In this document: positions 53,320 through 63,501 of the stretch, in pieces
Layout: every line of letters starts with the position of its first letter
How positions within the stretch are numbered: position 1 is the stretch's first letter
Source of the DNA: Sphingomonas sanguinis NBRC 13937
Lineage (GTDB): Bacteria; Pseudomonadota; Alphaproteobacteria; Sphingomonadales; Sphingomonadaceae
Reading direction: 5' to 3'
Length of the DNA: 64,000 nucleotides
Assembly (NCBI RefSeq): GCF_001591005.1
Contig: NZ_BCTY01000016.1
Location: 1-64,000, forward strand
The notes under the pieces: generated by a model
What the model was told of the DNA's origin: nothing
What the model saw: only the letters and a program-made list of their open reading frames with translations
Database searches by the model: none
Position numbers and translations under genes: made by a program

Positions 53320-53949
53320 TTAAAAGGCGTCGGTCTGGATCTCGTCGACGCCATCGTCCAGCGCGGTGGCACGGCGGTGCGCCGGGCGATCGTGCAGGCG
53401 ACCGATATAGGCCATGATCGCGTCGGTCTTGGGGATCAGCCCGAACTGGGTAAACCACATCATCTGCGATCCGACATAGACATCGGCCGCCGTGAATCGG
53501 TCGCCCGCGATATAGCGTGAGTGCGCCACCGCGTCGCCGATGACGCCGATCGCTCGGTCGAAATCGCCATAACCCGCCATCCGCTGCTGATCCGGCGTAA
53601 CCGTGACGCCGAACGCCTTGTTGGTGACGGCGGCCTCCAAGGGCCCTGCGGCGAAGAACAGCCAGCGATAATAGGCCGCGCGCTCGGACGGCAGCGGCGC
53701 CAGCTCGGCATCGGGAAAGACCTCGGCCAGATAGGCGCAGATTGCCGCCGTCTCGGTCACCACCCGTCCCCCGTGCACGATCGCGGGGACCTTCATCATC
53801 GGGTTGATCGCGCGATAGTCGTCGGCGACCATCGTCGTCCTATAGTCCAGCACGACCGCGTCATAGGCCGCGCCGGTTTCCTCCAGCATCCAGCGCGCGA
53901 TGCGTCCCCGCGACTGGGGATTGGTATAGAGCGTCAGGTCGGCGGTCAT
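53320..53949 (-). CDS. Glutathione S-transferase family protein
   Basis: 209 residues: N-terminal thioredoxin-like domain (LTLYTNPQSRGRIARWMLEE; MMKVPAIVHGGRVVTETAAI with the cis-Pro and the glutathione-binding E-T/S), and a C-terminal helical domain with FTAADVYVGSQMMWF (N-capping box). The substrate is unknown. It lies close to gor, which supplies reduced glutathione, and 29 bases after the dienelactone hydrolase gene on the same strand. Confidence 0.92.
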   Translation of the reverse strand: MTADLTLYTNPQSRGRIARWMLEETGAAYDAVVLDYRTTMVADDYRAINPMMKVPAIVHGGRVVTETAAICAYLAEVFPDAELAPLPSERAAYYRWLFFAAGPLEAAVTNKAFGVTVTPDQQRMAGYGDFDRAIGVIGDAVAHSRYIAGDRFTAADVYVGSQMMWFTQFGLIPKTDAIMAYIGRLHDRPAHRRATALDDGVDEIQTDAF

Positions 53950-53978
53950 TCCAGCGTCTCCCCAAGGTCGATGGGCGA

Positions 53979-54875
53979 TCAGGCCCGATCGAGATAATGA
54001 TGCAAGAAGCGCGTCGTCCGCTCCCAGGCCTGCCCCGCCGCCGCCGCATCATAGCGGGCGGCCGAACTATCATTGTTGAAGGCATGGTCGACACCGGGAT
54101 AGGTAAAGGCCTCGACGGTGCGCCCGGCCGCCTTCAGCGCCGCGACCCAGGGCTCGCCGGTGGCATTCACCCGCGCATCCTTGCCGGCATAATGAAGCAT
54201 CAGCGGGCTGCGCACCTTCACCGCTTCGGCCGGATCGGGGGCCGGTCCATAATAGGCGACACCGGCGGCGAGCGCCGGGCCCGCCGCCACCGCCAACCGG
54301 TTAACGAACGCCCCGCCCCAGCAAAAGCCGATCGCGCCGACCTTGCCGGTGCCCGTCCTGTCGGCGGCGGCATGGGCCATCATCGCCGATGCCTGTTTCA
54401 ACGCCAGATCATAGTCGAGCGAGCCGATCAGCGTCCGCGCGCGGTCCTCGTCGGGTGGCGTCCCGCCCTGCGGCGCGAGCAGGTCGGGCGCGATGGCGTG
54501 AAATCCGGCCAGCGCCAACCGCCGCGCGACATCCTCGATATGCGGGGTCAGCCCGCGATTTTCGTGGATGACCAGCACCGAGCCGCGATGCGTCTTCGCG
54601 GCCTTGGGGCTGACGATATAGGCGGCGGAGCGTGCGCCGCCCTCCATGGCTTCGCGTCGGTCGATGCGCAGCCGTGCGTCATGCGCGTCCGTGATCACCG
54701 CCGCCGCCGGGCTGGCGGCCAGCCCCAGGATTAGCGCCTCGGCCGCCGCCGCCGATCCGGCCAGCGCGGTCATCTGGCGCAACAGCGTGCGGCGGTCGTG
54801 ATGCTCATGGGTAAAGGCGTCATAGATACGCACGGCCTGGTCATGCAGCGCATCCGGTGTGGGGACATGGGTCAT
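53979..54875 (-). CDS. Dienelactone hydrolase family protein
   Basis: 298 residues. An N-terminal helical extension of about 90 residues (RTLLRQMTALAGSAAAAEAL, in a Tat-like position but with no RR motif) precedes an alpha/beta hydrolase. The nucleophile elbow is IGFCWGGAFVN (Cys), and the His is in YPGVDHAFNND, as in carboxymethylenebutenolidase-type enzymes. It probably opens lactones or esters; the actual substrate is unknown. Confidence 0.9.
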   Translation of the reverse strand: MTHVPTPDALHDQAVRIYDAFTHEHHDRRTLLRQMTALAGSAAAAEALILGLAASPAAAVITDAHDARLRIDRREAMEGGARSAAYIVSPKAAKTHRGSVLVIHENRGLTPHIEDVARRLALAGFHAIAPDLLAPQGGTPPDEDRARTLIGSLDYDLALKQASAMMAHAAADRTGTGKVGAIGFCWGGAFVNRLAVAAGPALAAGVAYYGPAPDPAEAVKVRSPLMLHYAGKDARVNATGEPWVAALKAAGRTVEAFTYPGVDHAFNNDSSAARYDAAAAGQAWERTTRFLHHYLDRA

Positions 54876-55007
54876 CGGCGGCCATCCTCCATCGGGCCGC
54901 CTGTCCGGTTTGGGACCGGATCACCTGCGGGGCGACCAACAGGTGCAGCATAGGCGCGGCGACCATGCCGGGCTAGGCTCGATCGAACCATCGGGAGAGG
55001 GAAAGTC

Positions 55008-55853
55008 ATGATGTTCGTCGCATGGGTCCTGTTACAGGCCCAACCCGCGTTACCGCCCGCGCCGCCGCCCCCTCCCCCGCTGCACGGCGGCAATGGGCTG
55101 ATGACCTGCCCGATCGGCGGTGAGGCGTTCGAGGGGTGGCAGATGGGCAGCTACTCCACCTATGGTGAGCGACCCGACGGGCGGCCCTATAGCTATATGC
55201 CCTTTCCCTTCCCTGTGCCCGAATGCCCGGGCAACCATCTGGTGGTGTTCGATGATTTTTCGGAGGCGGATAAGGCGGCGCTGGCCAAGCTGATCGTGAC
55301 GCCCGCTTATGCCCGGCTGGTCGCGGACGGCGAGACGCCGCACTATCGCGCCTTCTGGCTGGCGACGCGGCTGGGGCGACCCGACTCGCAAGCGCTGGGA
55401 TGGTTGCAGGCGGCTTTATGGGCGGAGACGCCGGGCCGGAATGAGGGCGCGGACCGGCCGGACACGGTGGCACGGCGGACGCGCTACGCTGCCGAGTTCA
55501 TCGACCGGGTGCGCCATCTGCCCGCCGATACCAGCGCACGCGATCGGCTCTGGCTGACCGCCCGCGCGGCGAACCTGCTGCGGCAAAAAGGAGATTTTGC
55601 GGGTGCCGAGGCCCTGCGTCAGGATGCACTGTCGCTGGTGGGGCAGCCGGGGGTCGGCGATGGCTGGGAGGGCTATCTGGGGCAGATGGCAAAGATCATT
55701 GCCCGTCGCGATATATCGGTCGAGCCGATCGACATGATCCCCACGCGCGAGGCGGCCAGCTATTGCGCCGAGCCTGAGAAGATGGGGCTGAGCGAGCAGG
55801 ATATCCGGCTATGCAAGGCACCCGATATCGTCAAGGATATCGCCGGGTCGTGA
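55008..55853 (+). CDS. Secreted/anchored protein with N-terminal Pro-rich segment, unknown function
   Basis: 281 residues. A short hydrophobic start (MMFVAWVLLQ) is followed by a run of prolines, then TCPIGGEAFEGWQMGSYSTY and PFPVPECPGNHLVVFDDF. The Cys, Gly and Pro pattern resembles a zinc-binding or thiol segment, and the remainder is helical. A C-terminal Cys pair (SYCAEPEK, RLCKAPD) may pair. No named family recognised. The start ATG at 55008 follows GGGAGAGGGAAAGTC. Confidence 0.72.
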   Translation: MMFVAWVLLQAQPALPPAPPPPPPLHGGNGLMTCPIGGEAFEGWQMGSYSTYGERPDGRPYSYMPFPFPVPECPGNHLVVFDDFSEADKAALAKLIVTPAYARLVADGETPHYRAFWLATRLGRPDSQALGWLQAALWAETPGRNEGADRPDTVARRTRYAAEFIDRVRHLPADTSARDRLWLTARAANLLRQKGDFAGAEALRQDALSLVGQPGVGDGWEGYLGQMAKIIARRDISVEPIDMIPTREAASYCAEPEKMGLSEQDIRLCKAPDIVKDIAGS

Positions 55854-55881
55854 ACATCTGTTGATGACCGGGCCCGGTCGC

Positions 55882-55917
55882 ACGAAAAAGGCCGCCCCCT
55901 CGCGGGGACGGCCCATT
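55882..55917 (-). terminator. Rho-independent terminator of ftsH
   Basis: Read on the minus strand: GGGCCGTCCCC-GCGA-GGGGGCGGCC, followed by TTTTTCGT. It lies about 20 bases after the ftsH stop. Confidence 0.88.
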
Positions 55918-55938
55918 CGTAACACTTAAGGTTGAGGA

Positions 55939-57906
55939 TCAGGCGCCGAGCGGGCTGGGCGATCCGAAGGGCCCCGCGCCACGGCGGGTCTTCGGGATCG
56001 AAGTCCCCGCCTTGGCGATCGGCACCGCCTTCAGCTTCGGGTCGTTGCGACCGATATCGTCGCCCGCGATCAGCTTCTTGATATCGTCACCCGACAGCGT
56101 CTCATACTCCAGCAACGCGCCCGCCAGCAGGTGCAGCTGGTCGACATGATCGGTCAGCACATGCTTGGCGCGGTGCAGGCCGCCCTCGACGATCGATTTG
56201 ATCTCGTCATCGATCAGCTGGGCGGTCTGGTTGGACATGCGCACCGGCTGGCTGGACGAATAACCCAGGAAGCTCTCGCCCTCGGGCTGGGCATATTCAA
56301 CCGGCCCTACCTTGTCCGACATGCCCCATTTGGTCACCATGTCGCGCGCCAGGCCCGTGGCATATTGGATGTCGCCGCTCGCGCCGCTCGACACCTTCTC
56401 ATAGCCGAAAATGATTTCCTCGGCCACGCGGCCACCCATGGCAACCGCCAGGTTCGCGTACATCTTGTCGCGGTGATAGCTGTACGAGTCGCGCTCCGGC
56501 AGGCGCATGACCATGCCCAGCGCCCGGCCGCGCGGGATGATCGTCGCCTTGTGGATCGGGTCCGACGCCGGTTCATGCAGCGCGACGATGGCATGGCCCG
56601 CCTCGTGATAGGCGGTCATCCGCTTCTCGTCCTCGGTCATCACCATGGAGCGGCGTTCCGCCCCCATCATGACCTTGTCCTTGGCTTCCTCGAACTCGGC
56701 GTTCGCAACCAGCCGCTTGCCCTTGCGCGCCGCCATCAGCGCGGCTTCGTTGACCAGATTGGCCAAGTCCGCACCCGAGAAGCCCGGCGTACCGCGCGCG
56801 ATGACTCGCGAATCGACGTCAGGAGCCAGCGGCACCTTCTTCATATGAACTTCGAGGATTTTCACCCGGCCATCGATATCCGGGCGCGGCACCACGACCT
56901 GACGGTCGAAGCGGCCCGGACGCAGCAGCGCAGGGTCAAGCACATCGGGGCGGTTGGTCGCGGCGATGATGATGATGCCTTCATTGGCCTCGAAACCATC
57001 CATCTCGACCAGCAGCTGGTTCAGCGTCTGCTCGCGCTCGTCATTGCCATTGCCCAGGCCCGCGCCGCGATGACGGCCGACCGCGTCGATTTCGTCGATA
57101 AAGACGATGCACGGCGCCGACTTCTTGGCCTGCTCGAACATGTCGCGGACACGGCTCGCGCCGACGCCGACGAACATCTCGACGAAATCCGAACCCGAAA
57201 TGGTGAAGAACGGCACACCCGCCTCACCCGCGATGGCGCGAGCCAACAACGTCTTGCCGGTGCCGGGCGAGCCGACCAGCAGCGCGCCCTTGGGGATCTT
57301 GCCGCCCAGGCGCGAAAATTTCGACGGGTCCTTCAGGAACTCGACGATTTCCTGCAGCTCTTCACGGGCTTCGTCGATGCCGGCCACATCGTCGAAGGTC
57401 ACCTTGCCTTCCTTCTGGGTCAGCATCCGCGCACGGCTCTTGCCGAATCCCATCGCACCGCTGGCCCCGCCGCCCTTCTGCATCTGGCGCAGAACGAAGA
57501 AGGCGATGCCGATGAACAGCACGAACGGCAGCGAATTGTAGAGCATCAGCATCCAGATCGAGGGGCCTTCCTCGGTCTTGGCCGTAAAGGTCACGCCCTT
57601 TTGGCGCAGGCGCGGGATCAGCTGTGAATCGGGAACCGGCGTGGTGCGGAACTTCTCACCCGACGACAGCTGGCCCGTGATCGACTCGCGCGAGATGGTC
57701 GCGGTCTTCACCGTGCCCTCGTCCACCTTGTCGAGGAAGGTCGAATAGTCGATCTGGTTACCGCTCTGCGCCGACGACCCGGCACCCGACAGGCTGACGA
57801 ACAGGGCAAGCGCCATCAGGATGCCTACCCAGATCAGCAGGCTCTTCATCCAGGGGTTGCCGCCCCCATTGGGATCGGGACTCTGCTGCTTGTCGTTGTC
57901 GTTCAT
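55939..57906 (-). CDS. ftsH: ATP-dependent zinc metalloprotease FtsH
   Basis: 655-residue inner-membrane AAA+ protease that removes misassembled membrane proteins and regulators. Two N-terminal membrane segments ([38 protein letters not shown]) flank a periplasmic part. The AAA module has Walker A GSPGTGKT, Walker [16 protein letters not shown] and the second region of homology RPGRFDRQV; the zinc site is HEAGH. I use the ATG at 57906 (MNDNDKQ); the frame is open to 57999 but homologues start here. Downstream of tilS on the same strand. Confidence 0.97.
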   Translation of the reverse strand: MNDNDKQQSPDPNGGGNPWMKSLLIWVGILMALALFVSLSGAGSSAQSGNQIDYSTFLDKVDEGTVKTATISRESITGQLSSGEKFRTTPVPDSQLIPRLRQKGVTFTAKTEEGPSIWMLMLYNSLPFVLFIGIAFFVLRQMQKGGGASGAMGFGKSRARMLTQKEGKVTFDDVAGIDEAREELQEIVEFLKDPSKFSRLGGKIPKGALLVGSPGTGKTLLARAIAGEAGVPFFTISGSDFVEMFVGVGASRVRDMFEQAKKSAPCIVFIDEIDAVGRHRGAGLGNGNDEREQTLNQLLVEMDGFEANEGIIIIAATNRPDVLDPALLRPGRFDRQVVVPRPDIDGRVKILEVHMKKVPLAPDVDSRVIARGTPGFSGADLANLVNEAALMAARKGKRLVANAEFEEAKDKVMMGAERRSMVMTEDEKRMTAYHEAGHAIVALHEPASDPIHKATIIPRGRALGMVMRLPERDSYSYHRDKMYANLAVAMGGRVAEEIIFGYEKVSSGASGDIQYATGLARDMVTKWGMSDKVGPVEYAQPEGESFLGYSSSQPVRMSNQTAQLIDDEIKSIVEGGLHRAKHVLTDHVDQLHLLAGALLEYETLSGDDIKKLIAGDDIGRNDPKLKAVPIAKAGTSIPKTRRGAGPFGSPSPLGA

Positions 57907-58022
57907 CGGTGCCGGATACCTTTCAGCCTCCAAGATAGGCATGACGAGGTTAATGGCAATGGAACAAGACCGATCAAAGTAATCGGCCAGGGGGAACAAG
58001 ACCGATCAATGGGATCGGCGGA

Positions 58023-59015
58023 TCAGCCTGTCTTGCGCGGCGGGGCGGGACGGAAGCGCCAGACGCCGGAGCGGACGCTGGCGATCACCCCGGCCTGGGT
58101 CGCGCGACTGCCTGCGGCAAGCGACTCGAGCAGCTTCTCGATATTGCTTGCCTCGCTCCAGGCGGGCGTCTCGATCCCCGCCGCCGCGCGGACCGTGCCG
58201 ATCGCCCGGCGCGCAAGCCGTCGCCCCAGTTCACGGGGCAGGTCGGCGGCCTGGATGCGGACATTGTCGTCATCGATCTGCGCCCGCTCGGCCCAGAGCC
58301 AGTCTACCGTCGCGCGCAGGTCGCCATCCGCCTCGGCCAGCTGCGCCGCCGCACGCGCCAGCTGCGCGACGCCCAGCCATTCATGCGCGTCGAGCAGCTG
58401 ACGGAAGCGCGTGCGGTCATGACGCGGATCGTGATTGGCGGGATCGTCGACAAAGGGGGCCTCCGCCCGGCGTACGATCCGGCGCAACTCGGCCCGACGC
58501 CAGTCGAGCAGCGGGCGGAGCACGACTGCATCCGCAATCACCGTCCGCGCCCGCACGCCCGACAGGCCCGACAGCCCCGCCCCACGCGCCGCGCGCATCA
58601 GGAAGGTCTCGGCCTGGTCGTCGGCATGATGCGCGGTCAGGATTGCCGCCGCACCGATCGCCCGGGCATGGTTCGCGAGCAGGGCATAACGCGCCTCTCG
58701 CGCCTGGGACTGGATGCTCGCCCCCTCGATCGGGGTCGCGGGACGCAGGCCCTGATGCGGCACGCCCAGCTTCGCGCAATGTTCGGCGACCATGCGCACT
58801 TCGTCGGCGGCTTCGGGGCGAAGCCCGTGATCGATCGTCGCCACCGCGATCCGGCCCGGCAGGGCGGCGGCCGCCAGCGTCAGCATCGCCATGCTGTCCG
58901 GGCCGCCGGACACCGCCAGCAGCAACGGCGCGGGGGACGTTTGCGGATCGAAAAGAAGCGTCAGATCGGTCGTGAAACGCGCAATCTGATCGGCGGCCGT
59001 GGCATCGGTGGCCAT
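58023..59015 (-). CDS. tilS: tRNA(Ile)-lysidine synthase
   Basis: Adds lysine to C34 of the AUA-reading tRNA-Ile. 330 residues with the PP-loop LLLAVSGGPDSMAML and HHADDQAETFLMRAARG. The C-terminal tRNA-binding domains are reduced compared with the E. coli protein, giving a short form. The start at 59015 (MATDATAA) is chosen where similarity begins; the frame is open to 59174. Part of the cpoB-tilS-ftsH run. Confidence 0.94.
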   Translation of the reverse strand: MATDATAADQIARFTTDLTLLFDPQTSPAPLLLAVSGGPDSMAMLTLAAAALPGRIAVATIDHGLRPEAADEVRMVAEHCAKLGVPHQGLRPATPIEGASIQSQAREARYALLANHARAIGAAAILTAHHADDQAETFLMRAARGAGLSGLSGVRARTVIADAVVLRPLLDWRRAELRRIVRRAEAPFVDDPANHDPRHDRTRFRQLLDAHEWLGVAQLARAAAQLAEADGDLRATVDWLWAERAQIDDDNVRIQAADLPRELGRRLARRAIGTVRAAAGIETPAWSEASNIEKLLESLAAGSRATQAGVIASVRSGVWRFRPAPPRKTG

Positions 59016-59145
59016 GATGCTCTCAAAACTGGTCAGGGACGGCCGCGCTCTGGCCCTTCCCCCGCACCAGTGCAAGAGTTTTCCTTGCCACGGATCGCAG
59101 GATAGCCGCTCTTTCCCGCCCGTACAGGGAAGGAAAGACCGCCTG

Positions 59146-60087
59146 TCACTGGCACTTCGCCGCGCCGCGCCCACTGGCGATCTGCGCCTTCATCGACGCG
59201 GACAGCTTGGCACCATAGACGTCGCTGAGTTCGTCATAGACCTTGCAGGCATCGGCGGGCTTGTTGAGCCGGGTCAGCGCCTGACCGAGATAGAGAAGAC
59301 TGTCGGGGGCGCGCTCGCCATCCGGGAATTTCTTGTAATTCTCGTAAAAGGCCATCGAGGCGAGGCTGGGTTTGCCCGAGTCCAGATAGGTGCGGCCCAG
59401 CAGGTTCTGCGCGAAGCTGGCGCGGCGGCTCTTGGGATAGTCGGCGACCACCTTCTTCAGCTGGGCCTCCGCCTCGGGATAGCGCTTGGCCTGCCATAGA
59501 CGATAGCCATAGAGATAGGCGTCCTCGGCCGCGTCGCCGGTCGACGGCTTCTCGACCGCCGCACCACCCGCCGCCGGCGCGGTGGAGGCGGTGTCGCCGG
59601 TGACGACCGAGGCGGCAGCCGGGGTCTTGGTGGGACGGGTCGAGCCGGTCGCGGCGGGCGCGGGTGTGTCGAGCGGCGCGCTCTGTCCGGCGGGGGCAAT
59701 CGGCGCGGGGCCCGCCTCCAACGCCTTCAGCCGCCCCTCGGTCGCGCGCTTATAGGCGTCGAACTGGTCCTGAAGCTGGCGGGTGCGATAGCCGTTCTGC
59801 TCGATCTGGCCGGTCAGAGTGGCCATCTGCTCTTCCAGCGAGGTGACGCGCGAGGTCAGATCGGTCAGCGCGCTCGACGCCGGAACGCCGGGAGCCTGCG
59901 CCTGGGTCTGCGGCGCGGTGATCTCGGGCTGGACATAGCCGCCTGCCCCGTTCGGGAAGACCTTGCGCTGCACGGCGCGCATTTCGCTTTCCAGCTTGCC
60001 GACGCGGCCTTCGACATTGGACTGGGCCATGGCGGCGGTCGGCAGGATCATCACGGCGGCGACGCCGGCCAGCAACAGGTTACGCAT
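59146..60087 (-). CDS. cpoB: CpoB/YbgF-type periplasmic TPR protein
   Basis: 313 residues: signal peptide (NLLLAGVAAVMILPTAAMAQ), an N-terminal trimerising coiled coil (GRVGKLESEMRAVQRKV and LTSRVTSLEEQMATLTGQIE), a Pro/Ala-rich linker of about 80 residues, and a C-terminal TPR domain (YLYGYRLWQAKRYPEAEAQL and repeats). In E. coli, CpoB couples Tol-Pal to cell-wall synthesis at division. The usual neighbours tolB and pal are not in the window. ATG at 60087, after GGGGTGAGACCG. Confidence 0.92.
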   Translation of the reverse strand: MRNLLLAGVAAVMILPTAAMAQSNVEGRVGKLESEMRAVQRKVFPNGAGGYVQPEITAPQTQAQAPGVPASSALTDLTSRVTSLEEQMATLTGQIEQNGYRTRQLQDQFDAYKRATEGRLKALEAGPAPIAPAGQSAPLDTPAPAATGSTRPTKTPAAASVVTGDTASTAPAAGGAAVEKPSTGDAAEDAYLYGYRLWQAKRYPEAEAQLKKVVADYPKSRRASFAQNLLGRTYLDSGKPSLASMAFYENYKKFPDGERAPDSLLYLGQALTRLNKPADACKVYDELSDVYGAKLSASMKAQIASGRGAAKCQ

Positions 60088-60176
60088 CGGTCTCACCCCC
60101 CGGTGGGCTGTGTGTGGTAGCGAAAGGCCATGGTTAATAGCCTGTCGCGGCTGTCTCCAGCCTTAAAATCCGTGAC

Positions 60177-61136
60177 TTACAGGTCGGCGGGTGCCGTCGT
60201 CGGCGTCGACGTGGCGGCGGGCGCTGGAACGGTCGGCGCGGCACCGCTCGTCTCGCCGCCGCTGGCCGAACCGGTACGACGGGTCGCCCCCGTCCGCTCG
60301 CGCGAAGCCGGACGGGCCGCGGGCGTCGGCGAGGCAGTGGCCACCGGCGCGCCCGACAGCCGGGCGGCGATCGCCTGCGGGTCGAGGCGCACATCCTTGA
60401 TCGCACGCGATCCGTCACCCAGCGGCGGGATCGCCTTGCCGTCCAGCGTCACGGTCAGCTTGTCGGGGCGGCCGACATTTAACAGCGGGCCCTTGGCATT
60501 GGCGGGCACCTCATAGCTTTCGCCGGGCTTCAGCGTGCCGATCTTCAGCGTGGCCTTGTCGGCGTCATAGACGCGCAGCCAGACTTCGCCATTGGCGGTC
60601 AGCACGACCTTGCCCGCCGCGACCGGAGTCGGGCTGGGCGCAGGGGCAGAGGCGGGCGCGGCACCGTTGGCGAGCGGTGTGGCGGCGGGCACTTCCTGCG
60701 CGGTGCGGTCACGGCGGAACAGATCGGTCCCATACCACAGCCCGGCGAGGACGAGCAGCGCCAGCGCGATGCCGACGCCGATGATCGCCATGCCCCGCGA
60801 CGGCACGCGGGCGGGATCGGCGATGTCCTGCGGCACATATTCGGCGACGCGGCGGCCCATCCGATCCACATCGGCGCGCACCGCCTGCGCGATCGCCACC
60901 TCATCGGCACCGACCGCCCGGGCATAGGCCTTGGCGAAACCGACGGCATAGGTCGCCGAGGGCAGGCTCTGATAATCGGAGGCCTCGATCGCCGCGAGAT
61001 GACGGCTGGGGATGCGCGTACGCGCCCCGATGTCGCCCAGCGACAGCCCCTGCGCCTCACGCGCGGTGCGCAGGACGTCACCGGCGCGGGCAGGTGCCGC
61101 CGGTGCGGCATCGTGGCCGGGATTGACCTCGTCCAT
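60177..61136 (-). CDS. RodZ-like helix-turn-helix membrane protein
   Basis: 319 residues. An N-terminal Xre-like HTH lies at about 17-80 (GDVLRTAREAQGLSLGDIGA; IPSRHLAAIEASDYQSLPSA), one membrane helix follows (GMAIIGVGIALALLVLAGLW), then a periplasmic Pro/Ala linker and a DUF4115-type beta domain (GEVWLRVYDADKATLKIGTL), with a low-complexity tail. This is the RodZ layout; RodZ links MreB to the wall machinery and shapes rods. The ATG at 61136 has GGAG 6 bases upstream, which decides against the two earlier Mets. 41 bases after ptsP is a separate promoter possibility. Confidence 0.9.
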   Translation of the reverse strand: MDEVNPGHDAAPAAPARAGDVLRTAREAQGLSLGDIGARTRIPSRHLAAIEASDYQSLPSATYAVGFAKAYARAVGADEVAIAQAVRADVDRMGRRVAEYVPQDIADPARVPSRGMAIIGVGIALALLVLAGLWYGTDLFRRDRTAQEVPAATPLANGAAPASAPAPSPTPVAAGKVVLTANGEVWLRVYDADKATLKIGTLKPGESYEVPANAKGPLLNVGRPDKLTVTLDGKAIPPLGDGSRAIKDVRLDPQAIAARLSGAPVATASPTPAARPASRERTGATRRTGSASGGETSGAAPTVPAPAATSTPTTAPADL

Positions 61137-61227
61137 TCTCAACTCCGAAGCGATCATGGCCCACCCCATGATCGCGGTCGTTCTTTCAGACGGCTGGGAT
61201 CAAGTCAACGCGGACACCGGACCTGGA

Positions 61228-63501
61228 TCAGGCCAATTCGACACCGTTCGTCGCAGCCCAGGCACCAAGCGCCCCACGCATGTCGCGAACGGGATGCGCC
61301 AGCAGCCGCGCCATCTCCTCGGTGATCGCCGCCCGGTCGAGCGAACGGATCATCGCCTTGACCGGACCGACCGCCGCCGGGGTGATCGACAGGCGGTCGA
61401 TGCCCAGCCCGATCAGCGCCATCGCCTCCAGCGGCCGTCCGCCCATCTCGCCGCATACGCCGACCCGTACCCCCGCCTCACGCGCGGGCTCGACCACCCG
61501 GCGCAGGAAGCGCAGGATCGAGGGGCTCAGCCAGTCGTAGCGCTCGGCCAGCTTCGGGTTCGCACGGTCGGCGGCGAACAGGAACTGGGTCAGGTCGTTG
61601 GTGCCGATCGACAGGAAGTCGACATTGGGCAGGATCAGGTCGAGCTGCTCGGCGAGCGCCGGCACCTCCAGCATCGCGCCATACCGCACCTCCAGCGGCA
61701 GGCGACGCCCGCGCGAGCCCAGCCAAGCGCGCTGTGCCTCGAACAGGGCCTTGGCCTCGTCGAACTCCCACGCCTCGGACACCATCGGGAACATGACGTG
61801 GAGCGTGCGCCCCGCCCCTGCCTCGATCAGCGCGCGCGCCTGCGCCTTCATCAGGCCGTCGCGCTCCAGCGCCAGGCGTAGCGCGCGCCAGCCCATGGCC
61901 GGGTTCTCTTCGTCCCCCGCCTCGGTATTCAGATAGGGCAGCGCCTTGTCGCCGCCGATATCGATGGTGCGGAACACCACCGGCCGGTCGCCCGCCGCCT
62001 CCATCACGTCGCGGTACAGCCGCTGCTGGCGTTCGCGCTGCGGCAGGGTGGCCGACACCAGGAACTGGAATTCGGTGCGGAACAGGCCGATCCCGTCCGC
62101 GCCCGTGGTGTCGAGCGCGGCGGCATCGTCGCGAAGCCCCGCATTGACCATCAAGGTGACGCGGTGGCCGTCCTTCGTCACCGGCGGCACGTCGCGCAAC
62201 GCCGCAAAGGCCGCGCGCCGCTTCTGGCGCAGCGCCAGCTTCGCCTCGAACGCTTCCTCCATCGCCGAGGTCGGGCGGACCAGCACGCTGCCCTCCGCCA
62301 CGTCGAGCAGCAACTGGTCGCCGTCCGCGATCTGGCGGCGCACGTCGCTGACCCGGCCCAGCACCGGCACGCCCATGGCGCGCGCGACGATGATGACATG
62401 CGCGGTCAGCGATCCTTCCTCCAGGATCACGCCCTTCAGCCGCCGCCGGTCATATTCCAGCAGCTCGGCCGGACCCAGGTTGCGCGCGATCAGGATCGTA
62501 TCCTGGCGCAGGCCCAGCTGCGCCGCCGTGCCCATCTGGCCCGACACGATGCGCAGCAGCCGGTTGGACAGGTCCTCCAAATCGTGCATCCGGTCGGCGA
62601 GCAGCGGATCGTCGATCTGGCGCATCCGCTGGCGCGTGCGTTGCTGCACCCGCTCGATCGCCGCCTCGGCGGTCAGGCCGCTGTCGATTGCCTCGTTGAT
62701 GCGGCGCGCCCAGCCCTCGTCATAGGCGAACATCTTATAGGTCTCGATGACCTCGACATGCTCGCCCGCGACGCCGAACTCCGCCTCGCGCGCCATACGA
62801 TCGATCTGTTCGCGCATCTTGTCGAACGCGGCATAGACGCGGCGGCGTTCGGCATCGATATCCTCGGCGACGGTATGCTCGATGAAGATACGCGGCTGGT
62901 GATAGACGGCAAAGCCGCTGCCCATGCCCTCAACCAGCTTCTGCCCCGACAGGCGGATCGTCGCGGTCATCTGCGGCCGCGTTCCCGCCGCCCCTGCCGC
63001 GTCGATCAACCCGGCATTGGCGATCAGCTCGGACAGGACCATCGCGACGGTCTGCAGCGCCTCGATCTCGACATCCGCATATTTGCGCGGTTCGCTATGC
63101 TGGACCGCCAGCACCCCCACCGCCCGCTCGCGCCGGATGATCGGCACGCCCGCAAAGCTGTGGAAACGATCCTCGCCCGTCTCAGGCTTGTAGGCGAAGT
63201 CGGGATGGCTGGCCGCTTCGTCCAGGTTCAGCACCTCGACGTCTTCGGCGATCGTGCCGACCAGCCCCTCGCCCAGCGCCAGCTTGGTGACGTGCACCGC
63301 CTCCTCGGCCAGGCCGCGCGTCGCGAACAGCTCCAGCACGCCTTCGCGCAGCAGATAGATCGAACAGACCTCACTGCCGATCGCCTCGCCGATGATCTGG
63401 ACCACTTGGTTCAGCTTGGCTTGGGCAGGCGTGCGCGACGCCATCACGTCGTGCAGACGAACGAGGATCTCGCGGGCGGAGGCGGCGGCCGAAACGGGCA
63501 T
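61228..63501 (-). CDS. ptsP: Phosphoenolpyruvate-protein phosphotransferase PtsP (EI-Ntr)
   Basis: 757 residues: an N-terminal GAF domain (about 20-160: GSEVCSIYLLREGVLELFAT), then an enzyme I module with the phospho-His in EGSLTAHVIIVARAMGVPV, and the PEP-binding TIM barrel (GADGIGLFRTEFQFL, MLEVPALAEQLD, FLSIGTNDLTQFLFAADR, VGVCGEMGGRPLEA). It starts the nitrogen-related PTS cascade, in which the GAF domain senses glutamine in related proteins. NPr and EIIA-Ntr are not in the window. Start at 63501 (a GTG two codons upstream is possible). Confidence 0.96.
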   Translation of the reverse strand: MPVSAAASAREILVRLHDVMASRTPAQAKLNQVVQIIGEAIGSEVCSIYLLREGVLELFATRGLAEEAVHVTKLALGEGLVGTIAEDVEVLNLDEAASHPDFAYKPETGEDRFHSFAGVPIIRRERAVGVLAVQHSEPRKYADVEIEALQTVAMVLSELIANAGLIDAAGAAGTRPQMTATIRLSGQKLVEGMGSGFAVYHQPRIFIEHTVAEDIDAERRRVYAAFDKMREQIDRMAREAEFGVAGEHVEVIETYKMFAYDEGWARRINEAIDSGLTAEAAIERVQQRTRQRMRQIDDPLLADRMHDLEDLSNRLLRIVSGQMGTAAQLGLRQDTILIARNLGPAELLEYDRRRLKGVILEEGSLTAHVIIVARAMGVPVLGRVSDVRRQIADGDQLLLDVAEGSVLVRPTSAMEEAFEAKLALRQKRRAAFAALRDVPPVTKDGHRVTLMVNAGLRDDAAALDTTGADGIGLFRTEFQFLVSATLPQRERQQRLYRDVMEAAGDRPVVFRTIDIGGDKALPYLNTEAGDEENPAMGWRALRLALERDGLMKAQARALIEAGAGRTLHVMFPMVSEAWEFDEAKALFEAQRAWLGSRGRRLPLEVRYGAMLEVPALAEQLDLILPNVDFLSIGTNDLTQFLFAADRANPKLAERYDWLSPSILRFLRRVVEPAREAGVRVGVCGEMGGRPLEAMALIGLGIDRLSITPAAVGPVKAMIRSLDRAAITEEMARLLAHPVRDMRGALGAWAATNGVELA

